From Paenibacillus sp. FSL K6-1096 (GTDB lineage Bacteria > Bacillota > Bacilli > Paenibacillales > Paenibacillaceae), in the NCBI RefSeq assembly GCF_037977055.1, contig NZ_CP150274.1, positions 4,092,001 through 4,156,000 on the forward strand: a stretch of 64,000 nt of DNA, written 5' to 3'. The notes beneath the pieces were generated by a model. The model saw only the letters and a program-made list of their open reading frames with translations. It was not told the origin of the DNA and did not search any database. Both the position numbers and the translations under genes were made by a program. Numbering within the stretch: position 1 is the stretch's first letter; each line of letters begins with the position of its first letter. Positions 33,533 through 42,160 of this stretch are shown here, one piece after another.

Positions 33533-33641
33533 CTCCATACCGATATAAGCAAGCGGTTGGTGAAAGTGCAAACCCTCAAAATTGGTCAGAGGTAGGCAGA
33601 ACGCCGCTAAGATGTGCTACTGCGTGGTGGACCGGGGCGAA

Positions 33642-33716
33642 TGTATGTGGAAAACAACATACAATGTGCAACTGGAAGGGTGGTCGGGTCGGATGTATGT
33701 CGAAAACCGAATACAA
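33642..33716. repeat. Array IV: two units of the array-I family
   Basis: Two cores, TGTATGTGGAAAACAACATACA-like at 33642 and TGTATGTCG...CCGAATACA at 33694, 52 bp apart, each followed by ATG as in array I. The next ~270 bp up to the hydrolase gene is A/T-rich with no clear gene. Confidence 0.75.
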
Positions 33717-33985
33717 TGGGTTTGAGTGAAGGTGAGCAAGCCGAGGCGAGCGGAAGGATATTCTTCCGTTTGATTATTTTGCATTAACAGCAAAATTGCA
33801 TTTAAAGAAAATTTGCGTGTTGCGAAAATTTGAGGATGGTGCTAAAATTTGGCAAGAGGCAGAATTTCGCTGGACGCCAACAACCGGGCCCGGAATCGCG
33901 CCGTAGCCTAATTCCCTCTTCTGTTTCGCGGCTGGTCTGCTGCGGCTGATCTTGAAACAATAGATTCAAGAAGGAGGAGAATGGT

Positions 33986-35248
33986 ATGGTACAGGTAGAC
34001 GGACAAGAGACTAAGGTGGCTGCACGGTTGACGCATAAGGTGTTCTTTGAGCGGGATGATATTGAGTTCACCTTCCAGTGGCTGCTGTCGTTCGTACATT
34101 GCGGCGGTGTGTCACAGGGGGAAGTATTTAAGCTTGCACGGAACATCGATCCGAACTCTATGGCCAGCTGGAAGACGGAATTCGAGAAGGAAGCCGTTAA
34201 AATCGAAGCAACGGCGGAGAACTGCCTGAACAAGGGCCATCTGATCAGCGCCAGCGAGGCCTTTATCCGTGCCCACTCGTATTACCGGGCGGCCTTCTAT
34301 GGAGCTTTTCCCGGGGAACCGGATTTCGCTCGGTATCACGGCAAAAGTGTGGAATGCTTCCGCAAGGCGCTGGATGCGAAGTCTGAGCAGATTCCCCATG
34401 AATGGGTCGAGGTCGAATACAAGGGGTATAAGTTCCCAGGCTGCTTCCTGAAGGCAGAACACGGCGATGCGCCCAAGCCGACAATTATCTTTCATAACGG
34501 CGGGGAGACCCACAAGGAGGACACTTACTTTCTCGGCGGGCAGGCGGCCATCGACCGGGGATATAACGCCCTGATTGTAGACCTTCCTTATGATGTATGT
34601 GTCCGGTTCTACGAGCCTGAGGCAACGGCCCGGAACTTCCCGCGCGAGGAGCTGTATAATGTCTACAGAGCCACCACGGATTTCGTTCTGGCCCGTCCGG
34701 ATGTGGATCCTGAGCGGCTGGTGGTCAGCGGCATGAGCTATGGCGGGGCCAAGACAATGGTTCATGCAAACTGTGATGACCGCTTCGCAGCGGCAGTTCC
34801 TAACTCGCCTGTATATTCTATGGCCACCTTCATTGAACGCGGGATGCCTTCGTTCCTGAGGGGAACCTCAGAAGAAGCTGCTGAGCAGAGCAAGAAGATG
34901 CCATATACCGGTCAGGTCCTGTTCGCCGGATTAGCCTGGTCTCATGGCTTGGACAGCATTGCCGAGTGGCATGGTTCAGCCGGAGAAGTGATGGAGGTTG
35001 ATCCGCAAGACGTCAAGTGTCCCCTGCTCTCCATGTATTCGGAAGCGGAGCATCCCGAGATGCAGCGGCAGGCGATAGACACTTACGAGAAGGCCCCGAA
35101 TGAGAAGAATGCGATCTTCAAAGGGACCGAAGAGGATGGCGCCGATCTGCACTGCCAATTGAACAATCTGCCGCTTAGCTTCCAGGTGATGTTTGACTGG
35201 CTGGATGAGGTGCTGGGTTATAACCTTCAAGTTCCGGTACCGCAATAA
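33986..35248 (+). CDS. Alpha/beta hydrolase (FrsA/pseudooxynicotine-hydrolase-like)
   Basis: 420 residues, SD GGAGGAG about 9 nt before ATG. A helical N-terminal part (about 1-125) precedes the hydrolase core with PTIIFHNGGETHKED (oxyanion region), the nucleophile elbow GMSYGG near residue 252, a likely Asp/Glu in LSMYSEAEHPEMQ and the terminal His in EEDGADLHCQ. Length and layout match long hydrolases such as 2,6-dihydropseudooxynicotine hydrolase. The substrate is unknown. A TetR gene follows 92 bp downstream and may control it. Confidence 0.85.
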   Translation: MVQVDGQETKVAARLTHKVFFERDDIEFTFQWLLSFVHCGGVSQGEVFKLARNIDPNSMASWKTEFEKEAVKIEATAENCLNKGHLISASEAFIRAHSYYRAAFYGAFPGEPDFARYHGKSVECFRKALDAKSEQIPHEWVEVEYKGYKFPGCFLKAEHGDAPKPTIIFHNGGETHKEDTYFLGGQAAIDRGYNALIVDLPYDVCVRFYEPEATARNFPREELYNVYRATTDFVLARPDVDPERLVVSGMSYGGAKTMVHANCDDRFAAAVPNSPVYSMATFIERGMPSFLRGTSEEAAEQSKKMPYTGQVLFAGLAWSHGLDSIAEWHGSAGEVMEVDPQDVKCPLLSMYSEAEHPEMQRQAIDTYEKAPNEKNAIFKGTEEDGADLHCQLNNLPLSFQVMFDWLDEVLGYNLQVPVPQ

Positions 35249-35340
35249 ATTTACTCCGCAAGAAAATAACGGGTCTGCGGGACTGCAATGGCAGCACCGC
35301 AGACCTGTAACTACATACAGGAATGGAGCAATAGAGTGAC

Positions 35341-35931
35341 ATGACGAATGAAAAACAGGGCTTGAGAGAACGCAAGAAGGAAGAGACCCGGCGGACACTC
35401 AGTGAAGCCGCGCTTAAGCTCGCGCTTGAACGGGGAGTCGCACAGGTCCGGGTGGAGGATATTGCCGTAGCCGCCAATGTGTCTATGCGAACGTTCAATA
35501 ACTATTTTGCGTCCAAGGAGGCGGCGATTGTCGGCAATGCTTATGAGCGTGCCGAGCGGCTGGCGGCTACCCTGGCCGGACGTCCGCATGATGAACCGCT
35601 TGCGGATTCGGTCCGGGCCGCAGTGCTGGCCGGCTTCTCCGAAGCCCCGGACCGGCAATGGCTGGCGCGTGTCGGCCTTCTCCGGGATGATCCCGCATTA
35701 ATCGGCGCAACGCGGAAGGTGGAGATCGAGATTGAGCAGGACCTCGCCCGGGTCATTGCAGCCCGCACCTCAAAGGATGCGAAGCTTGACCTGCAACCGG
35801 CGCTGCTTGCCTCGATGCTGCTTGCGGCGATCCGCACAGCCGTCTTTTATTGGGCTAATGACCCCCGGGGAGGAAGCACGCTCCTGGAGACACTTGGACA
35901 AGCCATCTTGCATGTGCAATTCGGGCATTAA
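35341..35931 (+). CDS. TetR-family transcriptional regulator
   Basis: 196 residues. N-terminal HTH (about 8-58: ERKKEETRRTLSEAALKLALERG, VRVEDIAVAANVSMRTFNNYFASKEA) and a C-terminal ligand domain similar to the MftR-like C-terminal type. Weak SD. It follows the hydrolase gene in the same direction and precedes the ABC-2 operon; either could be its target. Confidence 0.9.
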   Translation: MTNEKQGLRERKKEETRRTLSEAALKLALERGVAQVRVEDIAVAANVSMRTFNNYFASKEAAIVGNAYERAERLAATLAGRPHDEPLADSVRAAVLAGFSEAPDRQWLARVGLLRDDPALIGATRKVEIEIEQDLARVIAARTSKDAKLDLQPALLASMLLAAIRTAVFYWANDPRGGSTLLETLGQAILHVQFGH

Positions 35932-35952
35932 GAACTCTCTATACATAACGCA

Positions 35953-35984
35953 GGTGACAGTTGTCATTTTAAACCGGTGACAGT
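35953..35984 (+). promoter_or_regulatory. Direct repeat in front of the ABC-2/DesKR-like operon
   Basis: GGTGACAGT occurs at 35953-35961 and 35976-35984 (23 bp apart). The first copy overlaps the palindrome TGACAGTTGTCA. It is a candidate site for the NarL-type regulator encoded at the end of the operon. Confidence 0.5.
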
Positions 35985-36060
35985 CCATACTGATGTTCCT
36001 CTCCCGCCTCCGGTACTATAGCAATATAGCCAAAGGGCAACAGATTACGGAGGGATACAG

Positions 36061-36972
36061 ATGGATCAAGTCATCGAATTGCAGAATGTCAGTAAAAGCT
36101 TCCACGATAAGCAGGCCGTCAATCAAGTCAGCTTTACCATCGGCCGCGGCTCGGTCACAGCATTGCTTGGGCCGAACGGAGCCGGGAAAACTACAACGAT
36201 TGCGATGCTCCTGGGGCTGCTTGAACCTACGCAGGGAAGCGTGAAGGTATTCGGGCTTCCGCCCAAGGAGGCCAAGGTGAAGCAGCGGACCGGCGCCATG
36301 CTGCAGGAGGTCAGTGTCATGGACCGGCTGAAGGTCCGCGAGCTGCTGGCCCTGATCCGCAGCTATTATGCGCAGCCGATGGAGATGGACGTTCTGCTCC
36401 AGGCCACCGGGCTGGGGGCGGACGATCTGAACCGCTATGCGGAGAAGCTCTCCGGTGGACAGAAGCGCAGTCTCAGCTTTGCGCTGGCGCTGGCGGGCAA
36501 CCCGGATCTGCTGTTTTTGGACGAACCGACGGTGGGCATGGATACGACCGCCCGGCGGCAGTTCTGGAATAGGGTTAGGGAACTGGCCGCGCAGGGTAAG
36601 ACAATCCTCTTCACCACCCATTACCTGCAGGAGGCGGAGGATATCGCGGACCGGATTCTGCTGTTCAACCGTGGCGTGCTGGCGGCGGACGGCAGCCCGG
36701 ACGAGATTAAGTCGAGGCTTGTGAAAAAGTCGCTGTCCTTCCGGCCGCTCGGCGACCCGCGGCTTCTGCGCAGTCAGTTGCTGGAGCTTCCAGCCGTCGA
36801 GGCTTGCTTCGAGAAGGAGGGGCGGCTGCATGTAACAACGGAGAATACGGATGAGACGCTGCGGGCTATTTTTGTGAACGGGCTGGCAGTGAAGGATGTT
36901 CAGATCGACCAGGGCAAGCTGGATGAAGCGTTCGAGCAGCTGACCATGAATCAAGAGGAGGCGGCACACTAA
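36061..36972 (+). CDS. ABC-2 type transporter ATPase (YvfR-like)
   Basis: 303 residues. Walker A GPNGAGKTT (near 40), signature LSGGQKRSLSFALAL, Walker B LLFLDEPTVGMD and the switch His FTTHYLQEAE are all present. It drives the permease encoded next, overlapping by one base (A of TAATG). The order ATPase, permease, DesK-like kinase, NarL-type regulator is that of B. subtilis yvfRSTU. Confidence 0.93.
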   Translation: MDQVIELQNVSKSFHDKQAVNQVSFTIGRGSVTALLGPNGAGKTTTIAMLLGLLEPTQGSVKVFGLPPKEAKVKQRTGAMLQEVSVMDRLKVRELLALIRSYYAQPMEMDVLLQATGLGADDLNRYAEKLSGGQKRSLSFALALAGNPDLLFLDEPTVGMDTTARRQFWNRVRELAAQGKTILFTTHYLQEAEDIADRILLFNRGVLAADGSPDEIKSRLVKKSLSFRPLGDPRLLRSQLLELPAVEACFEKEGRLHVTTENTDETLRAIFVNGLAVKDVQIDQGKLDEAFEQLTMNQEEAAH

Positions 36973-37709
36973 TGAAACCGATGATGAACCAGTGCAGAGC
37001 AGAGCTGCTGCGGATTATCCGCAATCCCTATTATGTGTTCTGGTCGCTGCTGATGCCGATCATGTTCTATTTTATTTTTACCCGGGTGGTGAATACAGGG
37101 ACGGACGATGTGAAGCAGTGGCAGGCGCATTATCTGATGTCGATGGCGGCCTTCAGTGTGATGGGCTCGGCGATTATGACGCTTGGCATCCGGCTGGTGC
37201 AGGAGCAGACTATGGGCTGGAATACGTTCATGCGGATTACACCGCTGCCGTCCTCAGTCTATTTTATCGGCAAAATGTTCGGCCAGAGCGTCATGCATCT
37301 GTTCTCGATCCTATGTATTTTTGCAGCGGGGTATCTGATCAACGGGGTGTCGCTGACGGCGGCGCAGTGGCTGCTTAGCGGGGTGTGGCTGCTGGCGGGG
37401 GCGCTGCCTTTTCTGGCGCTGGGTACGATTATCGGGTCGATGAAGCGGGTGGATACGGCCAGCGGGGTGAGCAATGTGCTCTATATGGGGCTGGCGGTGG
37501 CCGGGGGCATGTGGATGCCTCTGGAGATTATGCCGAAGCTGCTGCAGAAGATCGGGCACTGGCTGCCGTCTTACAATTACGGAGATGGAGCCTGGGCGAT
37601 TGTGGCGGGAGAGGCCCCGCAGTGGAAGGCCATGCTGCTGCTGGCCGGTTACCTGGCCGTATTTATGTTATTATCGGTTTATATCCGAAAAAAACAGGAA
37701 GCGGTGTAA
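36972..37709 (+). CDS. ABC-2 type transporter permease (YvfS-like)
   Basis: 245 residues with six membrane helices and the ABC-2 pattern NPYYVFWSLLMPIMFYFIF near the N-terminus and GGMWMPLEIMPKLLQKIGHWLPSY towards the end. It is translationally coupled to the ATPase. The substrate is not known; related exporters handle antimicrobial compounds. Confidence 0.9.
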   Translation: MKPMMNQCRAELLRIIRNPYYVFWSLLMPIMFYFIFTRVVNTGTDDVKQWQAHYLMSMAAFSVMGSAIMTLGIRLVQEQTMGWNTFMRITPLPSSVYFIGKMFGQSVMHLFSILCIFAAGYLINGVSLTAAQWLLSGVWLLAGALPFLALGTIIGSMKRVDTASGVSNVLYMGLAVAGGMWMPLEIMPKLLQKIGHWLPSYNYGDGAWAIVAGEAPQWKAMLLLAGYLAVFMLLSVYIRKKQEAV

Positions 37710-37715
37710 TCCATA

Positions 37716-38870
37716 ATGGCGCGTAAGCAGTTCCGGGTTTTTCCCGAAAAGATCGGTTTCTTCCCCTATATCTGGCTGATCTATCTGGTGTTCCCGGTGC
37801 TGAACCTGGATGGCTACAGCGGCTACAAGCTGATGGGAGGGTATGCGCTGCTGCTGCTGTTCCTGGTGGCGTACCGCCAGCTCTACTGGGTGACCGAGAA
37901 GGCGTATACGGCCTGGCTGGGGCTGCAGTTACTGATTATTGTCGTGTTAACTGTTGTCTACAGTCCCTACAACTTTTATATGGGCTTCTTCACCAGTAAC
38001 TTCATCGGCTGGTATACCGATGTGCGCCGCTTCAAGCGGGCATTGGCAGTGTTCGCCGCCGTGCTGATCGGACTGGTGGGTCTGTTCTACCTGCCGCAGA
38101 TGCACGGCCTCGATATCCTGTTCATGCTGCCCTTCGTGCTGATGATGCTGATCACTCCCTTCGGTATCCGCTCGATTAACCGTCGGCGGGTGCTGGAGAA
38201 GGAGCTGGATCAGGCCAATGAGCGGATTAAGGAAATGGTCAAGCGCGAGGAACGGATGCGCATCGCCCGGGATCTGCATGATACGATGGGGCACACGTTG
38301 TCGCTGATTACCTTGAAGAGCCAGCTTATTGAGAAAATGGTGGTGAAGAATCCCGAGCGGGCGCAGGCGGAGGCGCGTGAGATCCAGCGGACCTCGCGGG
38401 CCGCGCTGCGCCAGGTGCGCGAGTTGGTCTCGGAGATGCGGGCGGTCACTGTAGCCGAGGAGCTGGCAGCGGCGGAAGAGATGCTGCGCAGCGCCGAGAT
38501 TACGCTGGAGGTAGAGGGCGATGCCGCGCTGCCGGGCGTCTCTGATCTGACGCAGAATATCTTAAGCCTCTGCATTAAGGAGGGGGTCACCAACATCGTC
38601 AAGCATAGCGGTGCGGATGTGTGCCGGATCGGTATCGCGCTGCTGCCCGGCGAGGTGCGGATTACGGTGGAGGATAACGGAATCGGCGTAGATTGTTCTG
38701 GTTCCGGGACGAGCGGGCGCGGGGACGGCAACGGCATGAAGGGGATGGCTGAGCGGCTGGCCCTGATCGACGGCTCCTTGACGCTGGGGCCAGGGACCAG
38801 CGGGGGAACGTTGCTGACAGTGACGGTACCCAGAGCGGTCAAGGACAGAAAGGATGGGGAGACGGCATGA
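37716..38870 (+). CDS. DesK/YvfT-type sensor histidine kinase
   Basis: 384 residues. Six membrane helices (about 15-150), then a HisKA_3 domain with the phospho-acceptor His in ARDLHDTMGHTLS (near 188), and a C-terminal HATPase with DNGIGVD and GNGMKGMAERL. It starts 6 nt after the permease stop and overlaps the regulator by 4 nt. It probably senses membrane state or a transporter substrate and acts with the ABC-2 pair. Confidence 0.93.
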   Translation: MARKQFRVFPEKIGFFPYIWLIYLVFPVLNLDGYSGYKLMGGYALLLLFLVAYRQLYWVTEKAYTAWLGLQLLIIVVLTVVYSPYNFYMGFFTSNFIGWYTDVRRFKRALAVFAAVLIGLVGLFYLPQMHGLDILFMLPFVLMMLITPFGIRSINRRRVLEKELDQANERIKEMVKREERMRIARDLHDTMGHTLSLITLKSQLIEKMVVKNPERAQAEAREIQRTSRAALRQVRELVSEMRAVTVAEELAAAEEMLRSAEITLEVEGDAALPGVSDLTQNILSLCIKEGVTNIVKHSGADVCRIGIALLPGEVRITVEDNGIGVDCSGSGTSGRGDGNGMKGMAERLALIDGSLTLGPGTSGGTLLTVTVPRAVKDRKDGETA

Positions 38871-39469
38871 TCAGCATCATAATCGCTGAAGATCAGCGGC
38901 TGCTGCGCGGGGCGATGGCAGCACTGCTGGAGCTGGAGGACGATATGGAGGTGGCGGGCGAGGCCGGGGACGGGGCGGAGGCGCTGGCTCTAATTGAGCG
39001 GCTTCAGCCGGATGTGTGCCTGATGGATATCGAGATGCCGCTGATGAGTGGCCTGGAGGTGGCAGAGCTGCTGAAATCGCGGGGCAGTGCCACCAAGATT
39101 ATTATCCTGACCACCTTCGCCCGTCCCGGATACTTCGAGCGCGGGGTGAAGGCCGGGATTCAGGGCTATCTGCTGAAGGATGAGCCGGTGGACAAGCTGG
39201 CGGAGGCGATCCGCCGCGTGGTTAACGGGGGGCGGGAGGTATCGCCGGAGCTGGTCTTCGGCAGCCTGCGCGAGGAGAATCCGCTGTCGGAGCGGGAGCG
39301 GGAGATTCTGCGGCTCGCGGGAGCCGGACGGAGCGCCAGTGAGATCGCCTCGGCGCTTCACCTCTCTTACGGCACCGTCCGCAACTACATCTCCGAGATC
39401 CTCGGCAAGCTGGAGGTGAAGACCCGGATCGAAGCGGTGCGGCTGGCGGAGGAGAAGGGGTGGATGTAG
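38867..39469 (+). CDS. NarL/DesR-family response regulator
   Basis: 200 residues. Receiver domain with phospho-Asp in CLMDIEMPLMSG and Lys in YLLKDEP, followed by a LuxR-type HTH (about 135-195: LSEREREILRLAGAGRSASEIASALHLSYGTVRNYISEILGKL). Co-translated with the kinase. The direct repeat at 35953-35984 is its candidate site. Confidence 0.94.
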   Translation: MISIIIAEDQRLLRGAMAALLELEDDMEVAGEAGDGAEALALIERLQPDVCLMDIEMPLMSGLEVAELLKSRGSATKIIILTTFARPGYFERGVKAGIQGYLLKDEPVDKLAEAIRRVVNGGREVSPELVFGSLREENPLSEREREILRLAGAGRSASEIASALHLSYGTVRNYISEILGKLEVKTRIEAVRLAEEKGWM

Positions 39470-39489
39470 GGGGCGTAGGCGGGCAGTGA

Positions 39490-39604
39490 GTGTACAAAGG
39501 TACAGGGCTGATTGTAGGGCAGGAGGTGTTGGACGGTGAGTGTATAAGGTGCAGGGCTGGTTGTAGGGCAGGAGGTAGCGGACAGTGAGTGTACAAAAGT
39601 GCAG
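39490..39604. repeat. Array V: ~50-bp units, TGTAC...TRCA cores
   Basis: Cores TGTACAAAGGTACA (39491), TGTATAAGGTGCA (39541) and TGTACAAAAGTGCA (39590) recur every 49-50 bp with the conserved spacer GGGCTGRTTGTAGGGCAGGA. It begins about 20 bp after the response regulator stop. Confidence 0.85.
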
Positions 39605-39672
39605 GATGTGTAATGTGTGTGGGAAGCCAGGTCTTAAACGGACAGTTTCGCTATATGATGAGATGTGCTACA

Positions 39673-40053
39673 TGCACTCTGTACAACTAAATCGTCTGAT
39701 GTACCGCCGAAACTCCATATAGCTGTATTTGGTGCAATTAAACTAACTGGATATCCTGGTTTTCGCCCATATGGGGCTAATTTAGTTGTACCAATTACAG
39801 TTATAGCAGACAAACTATGCTTTTGGCTGTTTTTAATTGCACGAAATACAGCTATGGGTGGAATGGTTAGCCCGACTGTATTTTATACAACAGATGTCCC
39901 CTGAATCCGCAGCAGACTCGAACCTGTTGTATTCTGTACAGTAGAAGTCTGCGAAAGTGGTGTTTTTGGGCAAATAAACAAAAATCTGCTGTACGATATA
40001 CAGCAGATTGGAATATTACCTGGATGATTGCCGAATCTATTGCAGGAAATACA
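39673..40053. repeat. Array VI: eight TGYA-N5-TRCA cores in pairs 51 bp apart
   Basis: 13-bp cores start at 39673, 39724, 39787, 39838, 39877, 39928, 39990 and 40041. Successive steps are 51, 63, 51, 39, 51, 62, 51. Examples: TGTATTTTATACA, TGTACGATATACA. Parts are inverted copies of each other, e.g. GTACAACTAAAT (39681-39692) against ATTTAGTTGTAC (39780-39791). No gene is visible in the gap 39470-40187, between convergent genes. Confidence 0.8.
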
Positions 40054-40187
40054 ATCAGGCAGAGTGATGCCGCTACAGACTACAGGTGGTGCCAAGTCAA
40101 GAACGCCTTGCAGATACGCGTAGCAAAGGCAAAGGGCGTAACCGTTCCAGCTAAGTAACGAACGCGAGGAGCCACCGAACAGCCCTC

Positions 40188-41033
40188 TTAGCTCCGGCTC
40201 TTCTCCTGCTCCTCGCGCATCCAGCGCGAGAGCTGGCGCTTGAGCTGGAGGAACTCCGGCGTATCGGCGATCTCTTCGCGGCGCGGGCGCGGGAACGGCA
40301 CCTCCACCGTGTGGAGGACCGAGCCGGGACGCCCGGAGAACACGTAGATGCGGCTGGAGAGCAGCAGCGCCTCTTCAATATTGTGGGTGATGAACAGCAC
40401 CGAGCGGCGGTTCTCCTCCCACAGCTCCAGCAGCCAGCGCTGCATCTGCTCGCGGGTCAGCGCGTCCAGCGCGCTGAACGGCTCATCGAGCAGCATCAGC
40501 TCCTGCGGCGCGAGCATCGCCCGCAGGAAGGCGGCGCGCTGCTGCATCCCGCCGGACAGCATGTGCGGGTAGGCCCGCTCGAAGCCGCCGAGGCCGGCCT
40601 TCGCCAGCCAGTGGCGCGCGGCCTTGCGCAGCTCCGGCGGCGCCGAGCCGCCTTCCAGCTCCGCACCGAGCAGGACGTTGTCCTCTATGCTCCGCCACGG
40701 GAACAGCGCGGGCTGCTGCGGCATATAGCTGATCCGGCCGCGCTGCCCGGTCACCGCGAGCCCGTTCATGCTCACGGTTCCGGCATCCGGCAGCGTAAGG
40801 CCGCCGATGATGTGGAACAGCGTGCTTTTGCCGCAGCCGGACGGGCCGACAATGGAGACGAATTCCTGCGGCTCCACGGTCAGGGACACCTGATCCAGCA
40901 CCTGCGTCTCCCGGCGGCGGTGCTTGAACGACTTGCTGATGCCGCTGACTTCAAGTGCAGGCGGCAAGCTCCCTCTATACAGGCGTGCGTCGCCGTCCGC
41001 CTTCTCCAGTTCAATCCTCGTAAGCTCAGACAC
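40188..41033 (-). CDS. thiZ: ThiZ-type ABC ATPase (pyrimidine precursor uptake)
   Basis: 281 residues from GTG 41033 with GGAGG 9 nt upstream. Walker A GPSGCGKST (near 65), Q-loop PQQPALFPW, signature LSGGMQQRAAF, Walker B LMLLDEPFSALD and switch His FITHNIEEAL are intact. It belongs to the nitrate/taurine/ThiZ ATPase group. Last gene of the TPP-riboswitch operon. It energises uptake of the formyl-aminopyrimidine/HMP precursor of thiamine. Confidence 0.88.
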   Translation of the reverse strand: MSELTRIELEKADGDARLYRGSLPPALEVSGISKSFKHRRRETQVLDQVSLTVEPQEFVSIVGPSGCGKSTLFHIIGGLTLPDAGTVSMNGLAVTGQRGRISYMPQQPALFPWRSIEDNVLLGAELEGGSAPPELRKAARHWLAKAGLGGFERAYPHMLSGGMQQRAAFLRAMLAPQELMLLDEPFSALDALTREQMQRWLLELWEENRRSVLFITHNIEEALLLSSRIYVFSGRPGSVLHTVEVPFPRPRREEIADTPEFLQLKRQLSRWMREEQEKSRS

Positions 41034-41058
41034 TCCGGTCCGCCTCCATTCTTGTGGG

Positions 41059-41820
41059 TTATGCTTCCTTGCGCGGCTTCCAGCGCACCAGCCACCGCTC
41101 CAGCAGGGCAATCAGTGCGAACAGCACCAGACTCAGCAGTACGATGATGACGATCCCTACGAACATCCGGTCCGCACGGTAGGAGGCCTTCTGCAGCAGC
41201 AGATAGTAGCCGATACCCTTGTCGGCGCCGATCCACTCGGCAACCACCGCGCCCATGACGGCGTAGGTGGCCGAGATTTTGAGGCCAGAGAACAGGGAGG
41301 GCAGCGAGCCCGGCAGCTCCAGCTTGGTGAAGATCTGCCACTTGCCCGCCCCGGCCATCTTCATATAATTCATCATCACCCGGTCACTTTGAGCCAGCCC
41401 GCCCATGGCTGCAACAGCCACCGGGAAGAAGCAGACGAGGGTGATCAGGATGATCTTGGGCAGCAGGCCAAAGCCGAACCAGATAATCAGCAGCGGGGCC
41501 AGCGCAAGGGAAGGCACGTTCTGGCTGAGAATCAGCAGCGGATAGATTGCCCGCTTCAGCCAGGGCAGCAGATGCAGCAGCAGGGCCGTAAGCAGGCCGA
41601 TGCCGGTGCCGACCGGGAAGCCGATCAGGGTCAGCCGCAGGGTGGCGGCGGTATGCTCCCAGATTCCGGCGGCGTTGTTCCTGGACTCACGCGCGATATC
41701 CGCAGGGCTGGGCAACTGGTACGCCGGGATGTCGAACAGTATGACCGAGAGCTGCCAGATCCCCACAAAAAAGAGGACCGCCACAACGGGCGGCCACACT
41801 AGCTTCCAGGTGCCTCTCAC
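41059..41820 (-). CDS. thiX: ThiX-type ABC permease
   Basis: 253 residues with six membrane helices and the BPD_transp_1 loop (EAA-type region MNYMKMAGAGKWQIFTKLELPGSLPSLFSGLKI). It overlaps the upstream thiamine-binding gene by 4 nt and is followed by the ATPase. It is the membrane channel of the pyrimidine importer. Confidence 0.9.
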   Translation of the reverse strand: MRGTWKLVWPPVVAVLFFVGIWQLSVILFDIPAYQLPSPADIARESRNNAAGIWEHTAATLRLTLIGFPVGTGIGLLTALLLHLLPWLKRAIYPLLILSQNVPSLALAPLLIIWFGFGLLPKIILITLVCFFPVAVAAMGGLAQSDRVMMNYMKMAGAGKWQIFTKLELPGSLPSLFSGLKISATYAVMGAVVAEWIGADKGIGYYLLLQKASYRADRMFVGIVIIVLLSLVLFALIALLERWLVRWKPRKEA

Positions 41821-42110
41821 GGCCGGTATTTCTCCGTCAGCTTATCCATGCTGATGCCGCCCGGATTGTGGGCGATCTTGATCTGCGAGATCACACTTGG
41901 GCTGCCGGAAGCGATCAGCGCTTCATGCATCTCACGGACAATCTCCAGCAGCTCGGGCAGCTCGCCTTCCATCGTGGTCTCCAGCGGGTTCACCTGATGC
42001 TTCACGCCCGACTTCTGAATGACCTCGATGGCCGTGTCTACGTAAGGGATAGAATCCTCGTTGTTCGGGGTCTTCGGAATTACCTGAATGCTCAGCAGTG
42101 TGTTAGCCAT
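41817..42110 (-). CDS. Thiamine-binding-fold protein (MTH1187/YkoF-like, DUF77)
   Basis: 97 residues with a ferredoxin-like alpha/beta pattern: LLSIQVIPKT at the start, SGVKHQVNPLETTMEGE in the centre and REMHEALIASG near the end, all typical of the MTH1187/YkoF family. YkoF binds thiamine or HMP in the cytoplasm. It lies between thiY and thiX in one operon and may hold or hand over the imported pyrimidine. Confidence 0.88.
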   Translation of the reverse strand: MANTLLSIQVIPKTPNNEDSIPYVDTAIEVIQKSGVKHQVNPLETTMEGELPELLEIVREMHEALIASGSPSVISQIKIAHNPGGISMDKLTEKYRP

Positions 42111-42160
42111 GATGAATCATTCCTCTCAGTATAAGAATAAGATTCCCGTTATACGGGTCA

